Below, in pieces: positions 21,230 through 31,371 of a DNA stretch of 64,000 nucleotides (the first letter of the stretch is position 1; the number at the start of each line of letters is the position of its first letter). This stretch comes from Actinernus sp. WN-2022 (Eukaryota > Cnidaria > Anthozoa > Actiniaria > Actinernidae), in assembly GCA_030867875.1 (NCBI GenBank), contig JAOWCC010000064.1, positions 32,386,802-32,450,801 on the forward strand, given 5' to 3'. A model generated the notes under the pieces. It was not told the DNA's origin. It did not search any database and saw nothing but the letters and a program-made list of their open reading frames with translations. A program made the translations under genes and the position numbers.

Positions 21230-21905
21230 GATTTATTGTACCCAGCAATAAGGAAAATATAATTATTACAATCATAAATTTAAATATTTAAAGGCACTGG
21301 GTTCCCGAAATAACCAGAAAAGCTAAAAATGCCAGGAATCCAGTTACATGCAGTAATTTACAATACTAGGTCGGAGGTACTCAAATGAATACACACATAT
21401 AAGATCATATAAGCACACGCGCACACACACAAATACTAAATCTATCAAAGCTTATTAATATATTACATAATACAGTTTACAGAAGATAAATGTGTTAATA
21501 ATTATAGCTTAGTATTTTGAGAATGAAAGAAGCAGCAATCAGTCTTATTAGCTTTTTAATGAAACTTAATGAACAACAGAATGATACTAGGAGACTAATA
21601 TTTGCATAGGAATTCTGTGTTTAGGTTTTCTTTAAATTTCTTGAGGGAGGTGGATTTGACATGTAAATCAAATGAATTCCACACTTTGGGCCCTTGAAAC
21701 CTTATATTGAATTTGCCATAATTTGTTTTTGCTCTAGGAAGATAATAAGACTGTCTAGCTGCAGATCTTGTGTTATAATTGTGAATTTTTCCAACTGAGG
21801 TAAAAAATGCATTAAAGACTGAAGTTAGCATTTGATTGTGGAACTTGAACATAAAAACTGCAATATGTAGTGTAACAAGATCACGCAACTTGAGTGCTCA
21901 TCAAA
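21230..21905 (-). pseudogene. 3' fragment of a LINE in the amine oxidase intron
   Basis: Minus-strand frame 21888-21595 encodes the C-terminal end of a LINE ORF2 (IHNYNTRSAARQSYYLPRAK, TNYGKFNIRFQGPKVWNS). The pattern of YNTRS, NYG and a final WN is typical of CR1/L2-like elements. The AT-rich 3' tail extends left to about 21230. It ends about 70 bp upstream of the next exon, very close to its acceptor. Confidence 0.7.
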
Positions 21906-21972
21906 TTTTGAAAAGGTCATTATTGACTTCTGGATGACGTGTGCCGTTGATTTGTTTTTAAATTCCTTCCAG

Positions 21973-22517
21973 GCTCTCGTCCTCCGAACCATAGCAACGG
22001 TTGGTAACTATGACTACGTACATGACGTCATTTTCTATCAGAATGGCGTTATCGAGGTCAAAGTTTCAGCCTCTGGTTATGCGTTCGGTACGTTCTACAC
22101 CTCGAACGTGGAACCATACGGCTACCCCATCCACACAACACACCTCACGAGCACAACCCATGACCATCTGTTGAACTACAAGGTAGATTTAGACATAGAT
22201 GGAACAGCGAACTCTTACGAGACCATAGAAATTGGCATTGAGAACGTTACAAATAAATGGCTTCCAAACAAGAAAAGGTATCTCATTCAGAAAGTTCTGA
22301 AGCGAAGCACGAAGACTACCGAGCAAGAAGCTGTTTATAAGTTTAATTTTGACCGCCCAAAGTACCTGAACTTTTTCAACGAGGGAAGTAAGAACAAGAT
22401 GGGGATCAACAAAGGCTACAGGATTCAGCACAGTGGAATTATGAAGCAGTTGTATCCAGAGGATTGGGTGATGGTACCGATGATAAGTTGGTCTCTTTAT
22501 CAACTGGCGGTTACAAA
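21973..22517 (+). CDS. Copper amine oxidase, exon with the topaquinone motif
   Basis: Acceptor TTCCTTCCAG (ends 21972), donor AA/gttagt (22518). The exon begins ALVLRTIATVGNYDYV: within TVGNYDY the tyrosine at 22009-22011 is the residue converted to the topaquinone cofactor in this family. FYQNGVIEVKVSASGYAFG follows. About 45 residues further on, THDH gives the H-x-H pair that binds copper, followed by NYKVDLDIDG, a conserved strand. The rest of the exon is the typical family C-terminal half (RYLIQKVLKRSTKTTEQEA). It is phase 0 at the start and leaves two bases for a lysine codon completed by the next exon. No stop or frameshift is seen, so the visible part could be functional. Confidence 0.88.
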
Positions 22518-23109
22518 GTTAGTCTGTTATATACCTTATGCAAAAATGGCGATTTCCTTAAAATAGGATCGGTAATATCGTTGGTCTATTTGAATGCTTT
22601 CATATTAAAGAGTACACCAAGAGCAGTGATCGTGAACTGAGAAGTTGTGATAATGTAAAATGGCATCTAAATTTACAGAACTAAACGTGGTGACTAGCCT
22701 CGTTTTCATGATGTTTTCTAGTTTTTAACTCGTGGATACGCACAGGTGTTTGTAAGCAAATCCAGAATTCGTTATGAAATCGTACGATGTTGAGTCGGGA
22801 TATGAGAAGGACTGGGGCGAGTGCAAAGCACCTGAACATGCCAGCGAGTTGGAGCCAGCGAGTTTTTGGTCGCTGCGACTGCGAGGAAACAAACTTTTAT
22901 CGGAGAAAAATTAACTGCAAAGAAATATATGGACGCGTCCAAGCAGTCAAAAGGATTTGTTCATACCGGACGATATGCCGCTTTCTGAGCTAAAGTAAAC
23001 ATTCCGAAATAATTTACTGCTGTGAAGTTTCTCTATGTCTATCTTACAACACTGTCTAATTCAAACCGCTTGTACATTGTAAAAGTTATTTTTATGCTTT
23101 ACTTAACAA

Positions 23110-23284
23110 ATAAAGAAGCCTTAGCCATGTTTTATACTATCATAAAACACGATGGGCATTTGAGAACATGAGAGAAATGTTGAAAGCACGCGCCTTCGGC
23201 TTGTGCTTTCAACATTTCTAGAGTGTTCTCAAATGACCAGAGTGTTTTATGATAGTATAAAACATGCATTTAAGGCTTCTTTAT
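23110..23284. mobile_element. Hairpin MITE in the amine oxidase intron
   Basis: Arms ATAAAGAAGCCTTAGCCATG and complement, then gttttatactatcataaaac. The centre is gcgcgccttcggcttgtgc. The arms are almost perfect. Confidence 0.85.
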
Positions 23285-23289
23285 CTGTT

Positions 23290-23429
23290 TTATAATATAG
23301 ATTTACGCGCGCGATGAAAGGAAACCGCCAGTTGAAAACTATATAACACGGCTAACCATGTTATATACTCTGATAAAACATGGCTTCTTAGCCAATCAGA
23401 GCGCGCGTACTATCGTATCTATATTATAA
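23290..23429. mobile_element. Second hairpin MITE, adjacent
   Basis: Outer arms ttataatatagattacg-like at 23290 and tatcgtatctatattataa ending at 23429, with gcgcgcg in both arms. It lies 5 bp from the preceding hairpin element. Confidence 0.65.
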
Positions 23430-23869
23430 ATTGATATAATCGATAAGACTGAGTCAGTTGCATAAATAAAAGTATTAGTTCAAGTATTTATAGTACAACT
23501 ACAAAATCCATGTTGTATATGCAAGAACTAGAATGGTGATTGATTCCAATTGTAAATTTATTTCCTCGTTCTCAAGATAAATAAAGCCATTTTTGCATAA
23601 GGTCTATTAAAAAGTAGATTTCGCATATGAAGTGAAAAATCACTGTCTGATCGAATGCAATATGGTTGCAGTACGGGATGCACGGATTAAAAATTAGCTG
23701 TACAATGAAAATTGTTTTTGGTCGAGCTATAATGACTACGAGAAATAAGAGACACTTCAGGAAATTACGCTATCGCATAATTAGTAAAATAGAATTGACA
23801 ATGTAAGAGAAAACACATCAGACACTATTGTGTCCGACATGTTTTACGTTTTTTAATTTTTTTTATTTC

Positions 23870-23982
23870 TTTATACAATAAACAGCAAAGCGCGCGCTCT
23901 GATTGGTCAATATCCATGTGTTATTAAAGTATAGATGCACAGATGACGTCAACATCCCTTTATCGCTGATTATTGTATAAAA
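23870..23982. mobile_element. Small TIR element in the amine oxidase intron
   Basis: TTTATACAATAAACAGC at the left and GCTGATTATTGTATAAA at the right. It contains gcgcgcgctctgattggtca, a word shared with other hairpin elements in the window (for example 23395, 34680). Confidence 0.65.
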
Positions 23983-24252
23983 CAAATAGAAGTCATTTTG
24001 CCGTGGGTCTGTACTCTTATAGATGAACAGATGACGTCACAACGTGACGAGTATAAGTCACGCGACTCGGCTGCGTGTCGTGGTGTACTTCTTTGTTCTC
24101 TTCACATTTTGACGTCATCTGTGCGTCAATTAGAGGACATTACCACATCAAAATGATTCTATTTGTTAAATGTAACACGTAATCAAAACAAGTATGTATT
24201 AGAACAGTAACGATCAAATTCTAACCGTTGGTGTTGATCAATTTTCCAACAG

Positions 24253-24637
24253 ACAAAAAGACAGCGAGAGAAAGAGTACCTCAATGTACAATCAGAACGC
24301 TCCCGCCAATCCGCATGTTGATTTCAGAAACTTCATTAAAGACAACGAGAACATTGTCAATAAGGATCTCGTTGCCTGGGTAACCACGGGAATGATGCAC
24401 GTGCCTCACTCCGAAGACATCCCAAACACGGCCACAGTAGGAAATTCAGCTGGGTTCTTCATTAAGCCCTTTAATTACTTCGATGAGGATCCGTCCATTG
24501 GTTCGACGAATGCTGTCCTCATCAAGCCCACGTATAAGGATCTCAGTAGAAACACAATTAATAGGTTTGGCACTCCAACAGGCCCCGTTTGCCTCCCGAG
24601 GAATTACAGTATTAATTTTGACGGACGTTATGGGTAA
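24253..24637 (+). CDS. Copper amine oxidase, C-terminal exon with stop
   Basis: Acceptor TTTTCCAACAG (ends 24252). The first base completes the lysine codon begun at 22516-22517. It encodes MYNQNAPANPHVDFRNFI, then DLVAWVTTGMMHVPHSEDIP and NTATVGNSAGFFIKPFNYFD. The histidine of MMHVPHSED is in the position of the third copper ligand in the family (H-x-P-x-x-E-D). The protein ends at TAA 24635-24637 after INFDGRYG, at about the usual C-terminal length. A MITE begins 69 bp after the stop. Together with 20144-20325 and 21973-22517 about 370 residues are visible, against about 700-760 for a full animal enzyme. Confidence 0.88.
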
Positions 24638-24705
24638 TTATATTTGTGTAAAACTTACCATACGTACAAGAAAATATTACCTTGCATCACAATTTCTATC
24701 TAAGT

Positions 24706-24975
24706 GCCTATGAAGTGAAAAAAACGACTCCGTTTTTAAGGCACTGTATTTTGTCGTATTTACGGAGACGAACATAGATGTGCATATCAATGACGTCACG
24801 CATGTGATTAGCATGTTGTTGCACGATTTTTGGCAATTATGCCTGACTTCGAGAAAAAAAATTATGTTCGCGCTCTCCAAATATATTTTTAATTGCACAA
24901 AATGGGCAGCGGAAGACTAAAATTTAATATGTAGTAGATAAAATAAAAACGGGATCGAATTTTTCACTTCATAGG
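24706..24975. mobile_element. TIR element just downstream of the amine oxidase stop
   Basis: Ends GCCTATGAAGTGAAAAA (24706) and TTTTTCACTTCATAGGC (24975). It lies where the 3' untranslated region is expected and contains AATAAA at 24942-24947, so it might supply the polyadenylation signal (inference). Confidence 0.75.
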
Positions 24976-25299
24976 CAACAACAGAGACCGAGCGCGCGAA
25001 GGGGAATGGATTTTATCTTCGAGTGTTTAACTCGATGGCGAACGAGTGAATTATCAAGTTAAACATGAGAAGATAAATTCTGGATCTCCAAGCAGCCATG
25101 TAATGTACTTTTTATTACATGAAAACCACGGTTGCTGAGCAGTTCCATGTATAATTTTGTAGATCAGAAAAATGCCTTTACAAGCCTGTCAAACCAAGTA
25201 AAAATCAAACAAATTTGCTCAAGATTACGTTGACGCTATTTAAAAGTAATGTTTTTCACATTTTAGGTACAGTGGTAAACAAAGAGCAAATCAGACAAA

Positions 25300-25910
25300 A
25301 CAAGTTTTGTTCTGTGAAGTGATATCCCACGCGTGTTGATAACAATGACGTCATCTCCACTGGTGGCAGTGTGATATCATTTTGACGATTTTGCTATCAG
25401 CCGGTATACCACTGACTATCATGTAATAAGGTTTTTTTATTATACGACTTGGCGTTTTCGAGTGCAAATACGGGCTAAAACGAGTGCAAATATGATACCG
25501 TATTACACGGGTCGCGAACAGGTTTGCACAGGTTTGTTCAACACTTAAAAGGTTTGGTAAGCGCGCGAGCCAATCGAAATGGGGCTGTTTGAGTAACAGC
25601 CAATCAGCTTTTAGCGCGCGAAAAAAACTGTTTTCAGTGCGCGCCCGCCCCCGACATTGGACCTTCAATTGAGGCTGAGAGGTTTCTTCTCTCGAGTTTT
25701 TCTTCAAACAGAGCAGGTAAGCGAAAACATTTTTTTTTTTTCGTGTTAGCTGTCGTATAATAAACAATTTATTACATGAAAAGTTGTGTAATACGGCTGG
25801 GAATTTTAACTCGCCTTTCAGGCTCGAAAAAAATAAAACTGACTCGTAAAAATACCCAACCGTATTACACAACTCTCCGTGTAATAATCTCTTTCTATTA
25901 GCTCGTGTTT
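25300..25910. repeat. Composite of palindromic repeats
   Basis: Words such as aaaggtttttttattatacgac, gtattacacaactctc and ttgtgtaatacgg occur in both orientations. Sequence around 25480-25600 also includes cgagtgcaaatacgg-type repeats. A 173-codon minus frame (25351-25872) covers it and has no recognisable domain. I treat it as repeat-derived. Confidence 0.5.
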
Positions 25911-25950
25911 ATTCAGCTAACGAGCGGATGAAGGATGAACAAGTCAGCAT

Positions 25951-26058
25951 TAGCCTCGTTTCCAGGCTACTACTCAGGCATCCCATCATGCAAAGCGTTT
26001 TTTCCCCCGTTTTCACAATATCCAACCGCGCGTGAACGACTAGCCTGGGAACGAGGCT
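25951..26058. mobile_element. Short MITE with 10-bp target duplication (Mutator-like size)
   Basis: Ends TAGCCTCGTTTCCAGGCTA and TAGCCTGGGAACGAGGCT(A). Exact copies of AAGTCAGCAT flank it at 25941-25950 and 26059-26068. A 9-11 bp duplication is typical of Mutator-like elements. Confidence 0.85.
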
Positions 26059-26082
26059 AAGTCAGCATTACTGCCGAGCTAT

Positions 26083-26347
26083 TGGCTCTATCAATTCCAA
26101 ACTTGCCCATCCCCCCCGGGCATATGTGGGGCATTCGACTGAGCTTTTGTCCCGGGTGTGGGGCATTTGCCAGCAAAGAAAAGTTGGGTTGTGGGGAAAT
26201 GGTCTAAGAGAGTCAAAATAGCGAATTTTCTAAGAGATTTGTACTCGTTCCAAAGCCCCACGGTGGGGCATTCGCAACGCTCCGATTCAAAAATCTCAAA
26301 TGCCCCACAAATGCCCGAAAGGGACAGGTTTAGAATTGATAGAGCCA
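26083..26347. mobile_element. TIR MITE
   Basis: Ends TGGCTCTATCAATTCCAAAC and TTTAGAATTGATAGAGCCA, with subterminal gtggggcat/atgccccac words. Short frames on both strands across it are mirror images of the arms and not genes. Confidence 0.8.
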
Positions 26348-26399
26348 TGTCTATCGCGTTGACGCAATCCGAGGGTAAACAATCGATAAAAATAACTTG

Positions 26400-28374
26400 A
26401 AAATTCATATCCTGTAGGTTAGGTGGTAGATCTTTACCGCCGATTTTTTTTTCTCAGCTGAAAAGCACGGAACAAACATTAATTTTACTGTGAATTTAGT
26501 TGTCGCTAAGTTTTGGTTAGATGTTTGTTGCAGCTTAAAGCCAGCTTAAGGATTATATCAGTCGTAAGTACAGTGTAGTCAAGAAAAAATATTCATTAAT
26601 CATTGCATGGACTCAAACAAAAATATTAAAAAATGAATTGAACAAAGCGTTGCTAATCTTGTAAATGAAAAAACCGCTGGTAAAATATAAATATGCGTTA
26701 TTTTTCTGGTTTGTTTGAAGATGTCTGCCATTTCTAACTCATTTTTCGTTCTCTGTCTCATTGTTTACCATTTCGCTCGTTATAAATGACCTTAAGTTTA
26801 CTTAAAGAGAATTAAATAACCATCAGGTTTAGGATAAAAGTAATAATCACAAACAATTAAATACCAACGACAACACTTTCAATATAATACTATCACGCAT
26901 GCGATAACGATCCTATTTTATAGAAGAGATGTTAAGAAAGAGCAAAACATTGTTGCGTCAGAATTGTGCTGTTGTTGTTCCAAGACGAATTTACCTCTAC
27001 GAGTGTGACTGGGCTTTCGATCCAGCAGCATCACCAGCCGTAGGTGTTCATCTAAACATTGCTGTATTTCTGCCATGTCATATCCTAGCTTTAATCAAAC
27101 ATAATTAATTTACCGCGAGTGAAAGACGCAGGTGCGCTGAACATGACAATCTTAAGATCCATTTCCTCGGAGTTATTAGCACGGTAAATATATTCTTTAA
27201 ATCCAAGTATAAATAAAGTGTTGTTGGGTGTATATATTAATCGCATATTACTCTAACAAGTATGGTTTTGCTTTGTCATAGCCGGTTCTTTGTCATGCAT
27301 ACATTGGTTCATGTTCAGTTTATTAATCGTAAGCGTCCCGAGAAGCTGCACGTATTATGTTGAGCACTTTTACATTTAGCATACAAAGAGCACTACTTAA
27401 AACAAACAGATGTTGCTGTATTCCACGATATGCCCAACATAGGACTTTACCTCACATTAAGTCTTGCATCATGTACTCAAGTTATCTATAAAATGCCCTT
27501 GTACTCTAGTGAACGTTCAGTTTAACGAGTTTAACACACTGGCCAATGGTTTGTCCCTATTTAACTTCTATCCACGGCCAAGACAGTCGCGAGATTTTTA
27601 TGGTATTTAAACCGTCGCTGATTAGTCGCATCTTGAAGAAATCGGTCACATTTATTGATGGTAAGTTTGATCAGCAATTCTTGTCGAGGAAAAGAGATTG
27701 GTAATTCAAGAGGGCTTGAAAAGAAGAAAAGCATATTAGGCTTCATTTTGAAAATTATAAATTACCACAATTCCAAGAATACGAGTCAGTTCAGTGAACT
27801 TGCATTAACCTACCAGATCAACGAACACCTGGAACACTGACTTAATTGTCCTAGCCGAGTCAGTTTAGGCGGTTTGCAAAGCTGTTTCTGAGTTGTGTGG
27901 CAATGTTAGCACTGGTCATTCGGTAAATGTGATTTGTCGCCATCGCTTCCTTATTTAGGAAGCAACTGACTCATTGGAACTAAGTTTCAACTTGACAAAG
28001 GATAAGAGAAAACATATATTCAGGTCACGACGGAATAAGTTCCGCCGCGAAGAGGAGAATCGAGTACTTTGGACGGTAGAAAGATAAAACTGGCTCACCG
28101 ACCTTGCGAAAACTGTCGAAAAACTGCATTGGTCGTCAATAGCTTGAAGCTAAATCAATTTACGTCCTTTGCCGTCTCTATACTGAGAACTGCGAGTTTT
28201 GTAACTCTGATCAGTTAAGAAGTCTACAGTCGCTCTGAAGCTGGCATTGACTGGGCTGAAGTCAAGTTATCCATTTAGCAGCGAATTTTATCTTTGTAAC
28301 TACAGCTGAAGACGACAACACCGTTATTGTTTTAACTGGTAAGGTCGCTGTTGTCTCTGCAAACCTGATTTACA
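26400..28374. other. Upstream region of the receptor gene, no coding feature supported
   Basis: Unique-looking AT-rich DNA. Some stretches could be untranslated exons (for example a GTAAGG at 28339 directly upstream of the receptor start) but nothing is decisive. No TATA box at a convincing distance was found. Confidence 0.3.
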
Positions 28375-29433
28375 ATGGCCGCAATGTATGGTACTTACAA
28401 CTCAAGTATTTGGCTGCTGAGTGGAGAGAGGGCTCTAGAAACTGCGAGAAAGACATTTGGCGAAGAATATCCCCTGCTAAATCTCGCTGCGGGAATAATA
28501 ATTCTGCTTATTATGCCATTTACAGTAGTCGGCAATGGATTTGTCATAGCTGCCGTGTGGAAGGATCCCCTAAGGGAACTTTGCGCTCTACCAAGTACGA
28601 CATTAATTACTAGTATGGCAGTCAGTGACTTTATGGTTGGGCTGCTCTTCACTCCTATAGAAGCCTTCATGTATTTCAATCTCTCTAACAAATCAATGTT
28701 CTATATCGTTAGTATTTCAAATGCTTTTGGTTTATGGCTTATAACGAGCTCCGTTTTTCACATCCTCGCTTTGGGTGTGGATCGTATCATGGCTGTAGCA
28801 ACACCGCTTAAATATGCAACACGAGTGACGAAACCGCGGGCTCGTGTGACAGCGACGGTGATCTGGGTTTACTCCTCCTGCTTCGCCATCGTAGCAGGTT
28901 CACTAAACATGTATTATATCACAGCTATCGTTTTTACCCTCCAAATTCTACTTGTTTTGATAATAGTTCACATTCTCTACTGCGTAACCGTTTTCTTTGT
29001 GCACCGCCAAGCCAAACGAATGCAGAGTAACGAAGAGTCGGCGCAGACGGCGCGCATTGTTGCTGAACGTGAGCGAAAGGTGACTCGGGCTGTAATGACC
29101 ATTTCAGCAGCGTTCAAGGCCTGTTTCATGCCATGGACCTTAACTCATATTGTATTTTATAGCTGTGTTTCGTGTCATTCTCAATTGAAAGTACTCTTGG
29201 TGTTTTTTCACGTATCGGGTATCTTGATGAACATTAATTCATGCATAAACCCATATCTATACGCCTGGCGGCTGCGCAAATTCCGAAGTGCCATCGAGAT
29301 ATTAATTGAAAAGTGCGCGGCTTTTTTCTTGAAAATCTCCACAAGGAGAGCTTATCAAGTCGAAGATGTTTCTATGGGGCCATTGGGAGCTCGTGAAGTG
29401 TTCGCGGTTCCGGAAGTTCCGGAACGTTATTAA
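28375..29433 (+). CDS. Class A G-protein-coupled receptor, melanocortin/adenosine/cannabinoid-like, intronless
   Basis: 352 residues in one exon with seven hydrophobic segments. Key positions: N-glycosylation site N9; GN in helix 1 (N54); SMAVSD with D85 in helix 2; LALGVDRIMA with D136-R137, a DRY variant; W164 in helix 4; CFMPW with P253 in helix 6; NPYLY (292-296) in helix 7; Cys314 in the tail as a possible palmitoylation site. The usual helix 3 disulfide cysteine is absent (valine at the 3.25 position), the second outer loop is very short (SLNMYYITA), and helix 5 has no proline. These traits are shared with melanocortin and cannabinoid receptors, so a MECA-like orphan receptor is the best description. 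The ligand cannot be told. The start ATG is the first in frame. The helix order is complete and no break is seen, so it is probably functional. Confidence 0.9.
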   Translation: MAAMYGTYNSSIWLLSGERALETARKTFGEEYPLLNLAAGIIILLIMPFTVVGNGFVIAAVWKDPLRELCALPSTTLITSMAVSDFMVGLLFTPIEAFMYFNLSNKSMFYIVSISNAFGLWLITSSVFHILALGVDRIMAVATPLKYATRVTKPRARVTATVIWVYSSCFAIVAGSLNMYYITAIVFTLQILLVLIIVHILYCVTVFFVHRQAKRMQSNEESAQTARIVAERERKVTRAVMTISAAFKACFMPWTLTHIVFYSCVSCHSQLKVLLVFFHVSGILMNINSCINPYLYAWRLRKFRSAIEILIEKCAAFFLKISTRRAYQVEDVSMGPLGAREVFAVPEVPERY

Positions 29434-29439
29434 GGGCAT

Positions 29440-29630
29440 AGTTGAGAACCTAGTCGATAAGTGCTCGGCTAGCTAGCTTCTTTAAATTTTCATCACGGAG
29501 CGGAAATTATCAAGTCGTAGATGTTTCTACGGACTCTGTGCGGTGTTCACGGTTGCTCAAGAACTAGTTGCAAGCGTCATCAAGCATAATCGAGAAACTA
29601 ATCGATAATTGCTCGTACAAAGAGAGCCAA
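29440..29630 (+). pseudogene. Degenerate tandem copies of the receptor C-terminal coding end
   Basis: 29440-29566 matches 29293-29425, the last about 45 codons of the receptor gene: atcaagtcgtagatgtttct here against atcaagtcgaagatgtttct in the gene, with gtgctcgg against gtgcgcgg and gtgttcacggttgc against gtgttcgcggttcc. A third partial copy begins at 29586 (aatcgagaaactaatcgata). The period is about 147 bp. The copies are in the 3' flank or 3' untranslated region and contain stops. Confidence 0.7.
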
Positions 29631-29959
29631 CCGAAGCACAGACGTGTATGGACATCGTGCGAAGACCACAAAACGCTTTTAAGTGTACTTGTTGGGAATC
29701 GGATGTATCTGAGAGAATCTTTTGAGAGGCCACTTGTGCAGAGAGCAAACCGGATCTGTAAAGGTCCAAGCGGCTGGAGAATCCTCTGATATTTTGAAAG
29801 GTTTTTTAAAAGTTGCGTAAATATCTGTTTCCTGATTTTATCCTGATAATGGAACCTAGCTTACTACACAGCGTTTTCACAAGTTGGGCTATTTTTAGAT
29901 TATTTTTGCCGCCAATTAGTAGGTTGCATCAGTGGCGGAACAAAAGATGCCTCATTAGT

Positions 29960-30105
29960 TACTTTGTTAGAGTGATTTTACTTAACCGTGAAATAGATAC
30001 TAGCGTATTACACTCTAATTCTTTTGTTCTCTTTTGTGTTTATCTTGGTATTACACACTAATTAATAGTTTCTGTTTCCGCGGGTCAAGTAAAATCACTC
30101 CATAC
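29960..30105. mobile_element. Small inverted-repeat element
   Basis: gagtgattttacttaaccgtg at 29971 pairs with cgcgggtcaagtaaaatcactc near 30078-30100. No other feature between 29640 and 30240. Confidence 0.45.
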
Positions 30106-30246
30106 CAACAACATGGCTGCTACGCTTTTGTGATTTTATTCTCTTAGGAATTATTGCAACCCAAGTATAGCGGAAAACCGTTCTAAAAAGAACCTAACTT
30201 TTGAAAACGCTGTGACATAGGCCTAGTATGCGGGATGGACGCTCCT

Positions 30247-31371
30247 GGTTATCAATCAAACTTTATTTATACACGGAAATATCCTGACAGACTATATCTG
30301 ATTTCCACAGAAGCCGTGTTATCTATACTAAGCTAATTATGCTCCTAAAAATTACATCGAATTCATAAAAACATCTTAATAAAATAACTACTATAATATA
30401 AAAATACTGTTCTATTAATATATTATTGGAATAAAAGTATAGGTCTAAGTCATTTGTTGAGCAGAGTGATTTCTGCGATTTGTTTTTTGAACGAAATAAG
30501 AGACTTTGTTTCACGTACCGCAGTGGGAAGCTCATTCCACAACTTTGCTCCGCTGTATGACAAACTCTTTTTCAGGAACTCAGTTTTTGGTTGAGGGAGA
30601 CAAAACTTTGTCTCACAACCTCTTAAGTTGTAGTGAAGTGAGCTTCCCATTGTTTTAAATAAGTCGACGAGGCTGCATGGCGCGCAATTATTATGTAATT
30701 TATGCATGAGCGTCGCCTTTCGCTTTGCCCTTTTCAGTTTCATCCAATCTTTCCCACCCTAAAGATGCTAGGAGTACATTGGAGCTGGTATTGTAATCCG
30801 CTGATAAAATCAACCTAGCGGCCCTATTTTGGAGAACTTGCAATTTATCGGAAAGGACTTTACCCAATGTGTCCCAAACTTCGCAGCAATAGGTAATGTG
30901 CGACTCAATGAGAGAGTTGTAAACCTTTATAAGTATTTCTTGGGACACATATGGTCTTATCCTTTTCATAGCCCCTAGACCAGAAATTATCTTTTTGGTT
31001 ATGTAATTAATGTGCTCAGTCCATGTTAAATGCTCATCTATCATAACACCTACTGATTTGCTATTTGCGACTCCTCTAATTGCCACGTTCCCTATTTTTA
31101 TTACAGGCGAATTGTCTAAGAGTGACAGACGTTGTCTAGAGCCGACTAGCATGTATTCTGTTTTGGCAACATTGAGATGTAACTTGTTAGCTAAAAGCCA
31201 TTGATTGATATTTTGGAGTTCATGGTTTGCTCTGGACTCAACGTCCGTTATGTCTGAGCCACATATAGTAATATTGGTATCATCAGCAAAGAGGCAAGCA
31301 TCTGGTATACCTAAACAATTTGGCAAATCGTTTATATATGCGAGAAAAAGTAGTGGCCCTAATATTGTGCT
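30247..31371 (-). pseudogene. LINE ORF2, 3' half (minus strand)
   Basis: Downstream part of the LINE whose ORF2 starts near 33262. Immediately after a stop at 31372-31374 the same frame continues with [15 protein letters not shown] and then CLFADDTNIT, which contains the catalytic FADD of the RT palm (about 31286-31297). The thumb and C-terminal region follow to about 30730. A frame change near 30720 leads into the final C-terminal piece (30743-30450), which has NYLRG-type and SYSGAKLWNELP blocks typical of CR1/L2-like elements. The 3' tail ends near 30247. Confidence 0.8.

Noticed and set aside
22787..22993. 68-codon frame in the amine oxidase intron, possible extra exon
   Set aside because: No family similarity, and the flanking exons join in frame without it.
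25351..25872. 173-codon minus-strand frame
   Set aside because: It covers palindromic repeat words and shows no domain; likely repeat-derived.
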